From assembly GCA_019916065.1 (NCBI GenBank), contig CM034241.1:10329223-10393222 (forward strand): 64,000 nt of DNA, read 5' to 3'. Positions 56,888 through 64,000 of the stretch are shown here, piece by piece (positions within the stretch are counted from its first letter, which is position 1; each line of letters opens with the position of its first letter). The DNA is from Vitellaria paradoxa. Its lineage: Eukaryota > Streptophyta > Magnoliopsida > Ericales > Sapotaceae. Under the pieces are notes generated by a model. The model was not told the DNA's origin. It did not search any database and was given only the letters and a program-made list of their open reading frames with translations. Both the position numbers and the translations under genes were made by a program.

Positions 56888-59167
56888 TGTGACGACTCAG
56901 AATTTTAATGCTTTGATTAATTGTTAATTAATATTTAATTTGGTAAAAATAAAATTTTTATTGATTTAAATTTTTGGAAACATAAATTAAATTCAATTTT
57001 TATTGTGGATGCATGAAATTAGAAGTCTAGTCTAATTTGAATTCTAATTCTTTTTCCATTAGGATTCTACCAACTAATAGCGAGTACATGGAATTGGAAG
57101 TCTAGTTTGATTTGAATTCTAATCCTTTTTCCATTAGGATTCTACCAACTAATAGCCAGTACATGGAGTTGGAAGTCTAGTTTAATTTGAATTCTAATCT
57201 TTTTTTCCATTAGAATTCTATCAACTAATAGCTAGTCCAGATATACGTGTATATACATATAACATGCGCTTTTCGGCAGTCAAGTTAAAGGGTTAAAAAG
57301 AGAGAGAGAGAGAGAGAAAGAGAGAAGAAAAGATAAAGGGTAGTGGCGGCAGAGGAGAAAAAAAAATCTAATGTGAATGCTGTGGAGATTACCAACTTCT
57401 TGATAGCCGCGGTGATCTTAGTCTGATCTGTTGATTGAGTTTTAGGTTTTGTTACGACTTGGATGTTCTTTCTACAGATTTAATTTGAGGTAAGGGGCGG
57501 AACTTTTAAAAGTGGTGCATATATATATATGTATATATAAATATATATTTATTTTCTGAGCGAATGACCTGTGAGTCTGTATTGTAATAAGCAATAAATA
57601 TATGTGTATTAATTGATTAGTCCTCATACTGGATTCGGTGATATGAATATAATGATATATATATATATATATATGTAAATATATATATTAGACTCATCAG
57701 ATTTTTATTATTGTGAACATATGATTGATTAGATTTTTTTTACTTTAAACTTATGACGTGATTGATTGGAATATGAGGTTCACTTGTTATTTATTTACTT
57801 ATTTATTTATTTATTTATTTTTTTTAGTTGGTAAACGTGAATTGTATTGAGTTCCCAGATTTGCTTGGCTACTAGAAGACAAAAATTTCTATTATATATA
57901 TTTGAAGTCTTCCACGATTGTATGGTATACATATTATTACTTTATATACATGCATATGTTAAAGGCGTGGAAATTAGGTGTCCAGCAAAGCCATTAAATG
58001 AATAAAGCAAAGAAACTTTAACTTTTGTCCTTATATGATAGTTTGTCTTTTTGTGAATTTTGTCTTTACATGTTAGTTTGTTTTGAAAGCTTTTGCATTA
58101 ATTGTAAGAAACATATTTGGTAATTTGTTGTGCTGTGATTCTTCGGTAATTATGGTTAATATTATTTACGTGTTGAGGTTTACGGATTATTTAAAATATT
58201 CTGATGAATTCATAAGGATTTAATAAATAATGAATTTAAATAAAGAATTTATTTGATGTTTGTTTAAAATGAAAGTGGATGCGTTTTGTTTGGATTTAGG
58301 GTACTGAAAATATCGGGTATACGTACCCAAGGGTCGAAAGTCCCAAAACCCGCGCGGGGTTGGTTATCGATTCCAATAGGCTAGTAACCTACGAACGAGC
58401 AGATGCCTAAGGGTGGCATATCATATTCCTAAGACTTCGGTCTAGGAAGCAGACACCGAAGGATGGTGTATATTGGTTGGGTCTTGTTTCTACGAGACAA
58501 CCAAGCAGACATCGAAGGATGATGTATATTGGTTGGGTCCTGTTTCTACGGGACAACCAAGCAGCAGTACCTAGAAATCAATTTGTTTTCTTTGATGTGT
58601 TATGTGGTGCTACAAGGCAATTAATTGTAACAAAGATAAATTGATAAATTTATTTAATTTGTTGTTTGAGATTACTTCTTGTGCATAATTGTTTCACTTA
58701 GTAGCATGTTAGGACATTACTGCATTTATATTATTATTAAGGTTCCGAGCACACGTGGTATTAGTGCTCATCCCCTTACAATTTGTGATGCAGGTAATGA
58801 GATTGAGTCACGTGCTGGGCCTACTGAGGATAGAAATTAGAAGTTTTATTTATTGTTACATAGTTAAGTAAGACTTTAAAAAAAATTATTTTTAGTGGAT
58901 GGTAACAAACCTCTGTTTCTGGGGTGAAGATAAATTGTTGATTTATTTATTTTTGTAGAGATTGTTTGGGTTTAGTTTTGCAGCTTTGTTGCCTAGTTAA
59001 TTTTGACTAAGGCATTTATTTAAATTTAAAGTTAGTTTTATTTATTTTTATATTCCTTACTCCATAGTGTGCGTGTATGGCCCTGACGAATGACAGGAGA
59101 AGTTGTTAAAATATGTATTATTTATCTTTTATTCACGTGCTTGGGTTATGAAATTTGGGGCGTGACA
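56888..59167 (+). repeat. 5' LTR of LARD-like element
   Basis: It starts TGTGACGACTC and ends GGGGCGTGACA. It holds a 75-bp triple repeat, a TATA-like region near 57,245-57,266, a (GA)n run at 57,300-57,326 and (TA)n at 57,655-57,674. A region at 58,300-58,790 is shared with the solo LTR at 49,803-51,945. That region contains two near-identical words around GTATATTGGTTGGGTC, about 60 bp apart (58,469 and 58,523). Confidence 0.92.
57018..57240 (+). repeat. Three tandem 75-bp repeats in LTR U3
   Basis: The landmark GAAGTCTAG occurs at 57,022, 57,097 and 57,172, exactly 75 bp apart. Each unit contains TTTGAATTCTAAT, TTCCATTAG and CAACTAATAGC. The same array is in the 3' LTR (63,043-63,265). Lying just upstream of the TATA-like region, it has the position of an enhancer array. 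Confidence 0.92.
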
Positions 59168-59170
59168 ACT

Positions 59171-59182
59171 TGGTATCAGAGC
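59171..59182 (+). other. Primer-binding site of LARD-like element
   Basis: TGGTATCAGAGC is a perfect complement to the initiator-Met tRNA 3' end, 3 bases after the LTR. Confidence 0.93.
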
Positions 59183-62100
59183 ATAGGTTTAGAATACCTA
59201 GGGGCTGTGGGGACTTTGATTTGGAGTGTTATGTGGTTATATAAGAGGCTTAAATATTTCATAGGATGTATTTTGACCACGGATAGTGGGATTAGAAAAT
59301 TATATTATGAGCAACAATTGTTATTTTAACTAGCTATGTTGCTCATTAGTAGTTAACATAGAAAACTAGCATCCAGTAATGGTGATTATAGGAGAGTTGC
59401 GTAAATCGGTGTGGCTGACAGATTTGTTAGAATTTTTTTTTTCTGAATGAATGGTGATCTTTAGTTTATAATGACTTGAGGTGTAGTTGGTTAGATATTT
59501 ATTTTTTTTTTAAATTGTCCGTCTTGAAAAATATAGAAAAATTATATAAGCCTACTAGTATTTGAATCTTGAGGTAGAATAATGTGCCACTACTTGTTTT
59601 TTTTTTTTTTTATAAATGTGGATATCATTTAAATATCAACACGTGCATTCTTCTATTTAGATCATTTATGGTCAATAAACGATAAATTTTAAATGTATGA
59701 ATATTTTGATAATACTTTAGGATTTAAGTAAATGCAATCATAGAATTAGATTTCCTTGCTTGAGTTTGACTTGATGATTTTAAGTATATAAAAGTATAAG
59801 TATATTGTTGTGCTTTTTTTTGGGGTTGCAAATTGTTTGGTTTTTGATAAAATGTTAAAGAAAAATAAAATATTTGTTTTGAAAATAAAAAAATGGGCTT
59901 TCAAAATTGTAAACGTTTAAAATATATTATTTGGATCATGTTATAGTATATCTTACAATGGTTTAATATATTCTTGGTAGACAACTATCATTCCCTTATT
60001 TATCTAAGAGTTTATTTATGATTGCTATGATTGAAATATGTGATATTGTCAAATTTTATAATTTAATGCTTACAAATATTAGTTTTAGTTAAAAATTTTA
60101 TATTTATATAAATAGTTATTTGGACAAATTTTTGGGATTCTTTTTAGCACTATATTTGGTTCTCTTGACGTATGATTTTTAAAAATGCAAAACATATAAT
60201 ATGTTACCATTGAATTTTAGTTTTTTTAAAATTATAATACTTTAAAAATATATATATATTTGGAGTTATGCTAAAAAAAAAAAATCTATGTACCGAGTGG
60301 TATGTTTGGATGTTATCTTCTGTTAACTAATGATGATATAATATGATAAATACACTTACTTAAGACTTGATTTTGTAAAAAAAAAAAATTATGTTGTTGC
60401 GTGCATCGAATTTAAATTTGTATGAGTTTAGTTTAAACTAATTGATAATATCGTTATGAGTAAGTGTTACGTGATTTAGTTTAATCTCATATGGTTTTAG
60501 TGAATTGTTATAGTGAAAAAGGATTAGTTTGTCAGGTGGTTGTGAAATTAATGATTTGAGTAAGAATGTAGGAGATGTTCGATGAATTTTGTTTTGAGAT
60601 TTATTTTAACTTTTGATTTGAATTTTTATTAAATAAATAAAGAAGAAACTGGCACTGTAAAATTAGTTCATTTTAGATATCTGAAAGATTTTTGAAGAAA
60701 ATATGAACTTGATTTGATGTAAAATTGGTGTGACAATGGTATTTTTGAAATTGAGATTCGAATATAAGATAGTCATGGGTGGAAGTTGAATTGTATTGTT
60801 TTAACGTGTATATATTGATAATCATGAGATATGATATTTGTTTGGACTAGAAGGGATTTCAATGAATGACAACCGTTATGGAAACCTTAATGTGAGATTT
60901 AATAATAATAAATTTGTTATTGGAATATTGCATATTATACCTGATTTCTTTATTCCACTTTAAAGGATTGAACTTATCATATCTATTCCCCTGGCCACTA
61001 TGATATGAGAAATTTAGTACTTAGTAGTAACTAATTTTAATGCATGTTATCTTGTGAGAACTATAAATTTTAGTTCGTTCAGTTGGATTATTATTTAGTT
61101 GAATGTCTGTGACATTTTAGTTAGATTGGATTTAATTGATTGAATTATTTATTTTCTTGTTATGATACGATAAATTGAATATTACTAGATTTTATTTATT
61201 GGAGTAAAAAAAAAATTCGTGAATTGTGAACTCTGTATGTTCGGTTAACTATTTGTTATTTAAATTAAGGTATGTGAGAATTATTAAAAATTTTATCTTT
61301 TTCATCTTGAGTGTACTTTAAATTGTGTGGTATAAATAATTGTATACTTATCATTTGATTCGAGAGAACTGGTGTTAACTATTTGAATTATTATATTCGT
61401 TATTTAAAAGTTTTGTTTAGAGAAGATTGAAAATTTTGCAGGTTATCACAACTTTAAATATTTGGTTCAATTTCTGACTAAGAGTTTAATATTTAATATT
61501 GTGACGAATTTTTATAAGTTTAATATTGCTTTAGATGTCGATATTTGTAAAATTCAGAGGGATATATTATTTTTTTGCTTCAAATTATTGAAACATTTGG
61601 TTATGCGTTATTTTACATAATTATTTTGGATATAATGACGTGTTAAAGATTTTATCCATAAAAAAAAAAATTTTGTATTAACTCGATTGTCATTTTCATG
61701 ATAACGTCGATTCAAGTACTTTGGAACTAATATTATTTTGTTACTTTGGTAATTTATGATTTTAATCTCGAAATGTGCTGAATTGTGGACTTTATAATTT
61801 TCTTGAATATTATAGTTGAAGATAGAATTTTAATATTGTTAATTTTATTTGGGGCTTCCCGAGACCCTAGGCCGTGAAATATATTTTTGGCTAAATCATA
61901 TTTCTAAGAATCCAGAAAACATTAAACCCCAAATGGTAAGTTTGTTGTGAGTTCAGGTAACTCAGAGGACATTAGTCTTTATGATTATAATTATCTAATA
62001 TAAGTTTGAATGATAGTCAGAGATTATGATTGCATATATGTCGAAGTAAAAAGTTTATACCAAGATTCGATGACATCATTGTTTAAACTTATGCGAGATT

Positions 62101-62900
62101 AGTATTTAGAAAATTTTAAAAATTTGTATTAGGCGCATGCTTCTCGATGATCTTAAAATTTATAGAATATGTGTTTAGATTGAAATGTATATTTGGGGTT
62201 ACTTTTGAAGTGTAAGTTTGTTTATGATAAAGTTCTATTACAAAAATTTTAAAAGTAAGTTTTGAAACTTGGTAACATATAAAATTTGATTTAAATTTCT
62301 ATGGTTGGTATTGAACTTATTTGTATTGGAAGAAATTTTATTAGGAGGAGAGATTGTAACATCTGGGATATTTATTTTCAATATATTAATTAAATTAATA
62401 AAAAAAATTTTTTCTTCAGAGTTTAAAAAAAATATTTATTTTAGATATAGTGATTTTGTGTGGAGATTGTTGGTTTGATTGGATGCTTATATGAGTTGCT
62501 TTGTGCGGCTTGTCAATTTTTGTTGGTTTGCTGTGTATGGTGGGATAGATGCATACTACTTACAATTTGATTGTGGGTAGTGCTAAGACTGGTTTACATT
62601 TAGTGATATATGATTATTGTCATTTAGGCTGTGATTTTGTTCTCATTTGTGAGTTAGATTTATACCGATTGTAAGCTATAGTTGTGAGCTAACTGTTTAT
62701 TCGAGGATATAACTTTCAAATTTTGTAATTACTTTTTTTAACTAAAACATAATTTTGTGTGAATAATATGCATGGATTTACAAATGTTTAAACTTATCAA
62801 GGTAATTTATTATTAAAGTGCTATATAATAATCGTGGATGCATGTCATTTAGGTTTTACCTATAAAATTGTGTTATAAATTTCGAGGACGAAATTTTTTT
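59183..62900 (+). mobile_element. Non-coding interior of LARD-like element
   Basis: This is about 3.7 kb of AT-rich sequence with stops in every frame and no retroviral motifs. The first 60 bp after the PBS (AGAATACCTAGGGGCTGTGG context) resemble the leader after the T3 PBS (near 48,020). The last part carries TTTCGAGGACGAAAT at 62,879-62,893, a word common just before the polypurine tract of Tekay-type elements. A second purine tract followed by TGTAACATCTGGG lies at 62,341-62,367. Confidence 0.8.
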
Positions 62901-62915
62901 TTTAGGAGGGGAGGA
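62901..62915 (+). other. Polypurine tract of LARD-like element
   Basis: The stretch AGGAGGGGAGGA sits directly before the 3' LTR start. Confidence 0.85.
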
Positions 62916-63490
62916 TGTGATGACTCAGAATTTTAATGCTTTGATTAATTGTTAATTAATATTTAATTTGGTAAAAATAAAATTTTTATTGATTTAAATT
63001 TTTGGAAACATAAATTAAATTCAATTTTTATTGTGGATGCATGAAATTAGAAGTCTAGTCTAATTTGAATTCTAATTCTTTTTCCATTAGGATTCTACCA
63101 ACTAATAGCGAGTACATGGAATTAGAAGTCTAGTTTGATTTGAATTCTAATCCTTTTTCCATTAGGATTCTACCAACTAATAGCCAGTACATGGAGTTGG
63201 AAGTCTAGTTTAATTTGAATTCTAATCTTTTTTTCCATTAGAATTCTATCAACTAATAGCTAGTCCAGATATACGTGTATATACATATAACATGCGCTTT
63301 TCGGCAGTCAAGTTAAAGGGTTAAAAAGAGAAAGAGAGAGAGAAAGAGAGAAGAAAAGATAAAGGGTAGTGGCGGCAGATGAGAAAAAAAAATCTAATGT
63401 GAATGCTGTGGAATGACAGGAGAAGTTGTTAAAATATGTATTATTTATCTTTTATTCACGTGCTCGGTTTATGAAATTCGGGGCGTGACA
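62916..63490 (+). repeat. 3' LTR of LARD-like element, with internal deletion
   Basis: It matches 56,888-57,390, then jumps to 59,083-59,167, so about 1.7 kb present in the 5' LTR is missing. Outside the deletion the two LTRs look almost identical. The junction joins GCTGTGGA to ATGACAGG with only 2-3 bases of shared sequence, as expected for end-joining after insertion. Confidence 0.92.
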
Positions 63491-64000
63491 CACTTTTTAA
63501 AATTCGAAGGTCTAAAGGTGCAAAAACAGTCTTGAATTCAGTTTGTTCAGCAGATATAGTTTTACACGTGCTCAGTATTTTGGGCATAACTTTTGACTCA
63601 CAAATCGGATTGATGCAAATCTTTTTGGGTTGGAAAGAAAACTTAGAGGGTTACAACTTTTTTGTTTTAGCTGAAGCCTAACTCTACCGTTTTAGGGGTC
63701 GAAAATACATCAGAAGCTACAAACAAAGAGCTATTAGCATGCTGGACTACATCAGTCAAAGTTTTGGTTTCCCTACCCCCAATATTCAGGTATTATTTTT
63801 TTATCACAATCAAGTTTCATACTTTAAGCCTAGAAAATGCATCAAATACATTTTAGGAGGTTCGTCATCCTACCTCAATGAAGATATTGGTGACCAAGCC
63901 TATGAAGGAAAAAGGAGTTGACCTTTGAACACCACCCAATTAGAAAATTCCAAGCCTTTCTTCTTCCTCCAAGCAACACCTAATCTCTAACCATAGTAAA

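Larger units (their letters stand above)
56888..63490 (+). mobile_element. Non-coding LTR retrotransposon (LARD-like), 6,603 bp
   Basis: The element has a 5' LTR (2,280 bp), a perfect initiator-Met PBS, about 3.7 kb of interior, a polypurine tract, a 3' LTR (575 bp) and CACTT duplications. In the interior I find no gag, protease, RT, RNase H or integrase motif in any frame, and no open frame over 60 codons except one spanning the LTR/PBS junction. This matches large retrotransposon derivatives (LARDs), which are mobilised by proteins from autonomous relatives. The likely helper, by PBS and LTR-end similarity, is a Tekay-like gypsy, which is an inference. Confidence 0.85.
54356..64000 (-). repeat. 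T1-family LTR, minus strand, split by a LARD-like element, running off the window
   Basis: The sequence 54,356-56,887 then 63,491-64,000 is the reverse complement of a T1-type LTR, covering all but its first roughly 570 bp, which lie beyond the window. The 3' LTR end abuts non-retroviral sequence with no PBS, so it is a solo LTR or the 3' LTR of an element to the right. It has the fullest form of the variable region (about 56,420-56,640). The tRNA-like segments lie on the plus strand at 55,115-55,200 and 55,945-56,035. Confidence 0.9.

Noticed and set aside
59090..59329. 79-codon frame at the LTR/PBS junction of the LARD-like element
   Set aside because: It spans the LTR end and PBS, which are cis signals, and shows no protein similarity that I recognise.

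Overview
This window looks like nuclear DNA of a flowering plant, taken from a repeat-packed, AT-rich, probably heterochromatic region. The evidence is the mix of families: chromovirus-type Ty3/gypsy elements (Tekay/Del-like) primed by initiator-Met tRNA, an Athila-like Ty3/gypsy element primed by tRNA-Asp, CACTA transposon termini and a probable MITE. The species cannot be named from the sequence. I found no intact host gene, rRNA gene or functional tRNA gene. Every recognisable coding region is a decayed retrotransposon gene with stops or frameshifts.

Layout. 1-435 is an inverted piece of a repeat (here called R) found again at 36.2-40.6 kb. About 640-3,028 plus 15,064-15,452 is a minus-strand Athila/Tat-like remnant (family A). 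It is split by a complete 12 kb Tekay-like element, T1 (3,029-15,063), with 3.6 kb LTRs and a 5-bp target duplication. 15,708-22,165 is a 3'-truncated Athila-like element with LTR, PBS, gag, protease, RT, RNase H and integrase. 22,166-25,648 is a mosaic of Athila-like LTR and 3'-UTR pieces. 25,655-30,170 is a minus-strand Tekay-like pseudo-element (T2) whose RT core is replaced by a foreign LTR-like segment. 30,170-35,193 is another family A remnant carrying a 2.46 kb non-autonomous CACTA element, followed by two truncated LTRs. 36,205-40,590 holds three copies of R, two of them in a tandem 1.51 kb duplication.

The second half is dominated by a roughly 12 kb imperfect palindrome (41,815-53,893). 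Each arm carries AT-trinucleotide-rich flank, an LTR, a PBS and the start of gag, with the two retrotransposon ends facing inward around a loop of about 440 bp. A solo T1-family LTR interrupts the left arm and a solo LTR of another family interrupts the right arm. From 54,356 to the window end lies a minus-strand T1-family LTR, itself split by a 6.6 kb element with LTRs, PBS, PPT and 5-bp target duplication but no coding sequence (56,888-63,490, LARD-like).

How the parts relate. Nesting gives a relative order: family A, then T1 or CACTA within it; the palindrome, then the solo LTRs within its arms; the T1-type LTR at 54.4 kb, then the LARD within it. The most interesting structure is the palindrome. 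Read-through from its left LTR would make a long hairpin RNA containing LTR, leader and gag sequence of a Tekay-like family. That layout resembles the maize Mu killer locus, where an inverted transposon duplicate silences its relatives. This is an inference from layout only. All coordinates of truncated junctions are by-eye estimates, good to about 10-50 bp. LTR ends with matching target duplications are exact.
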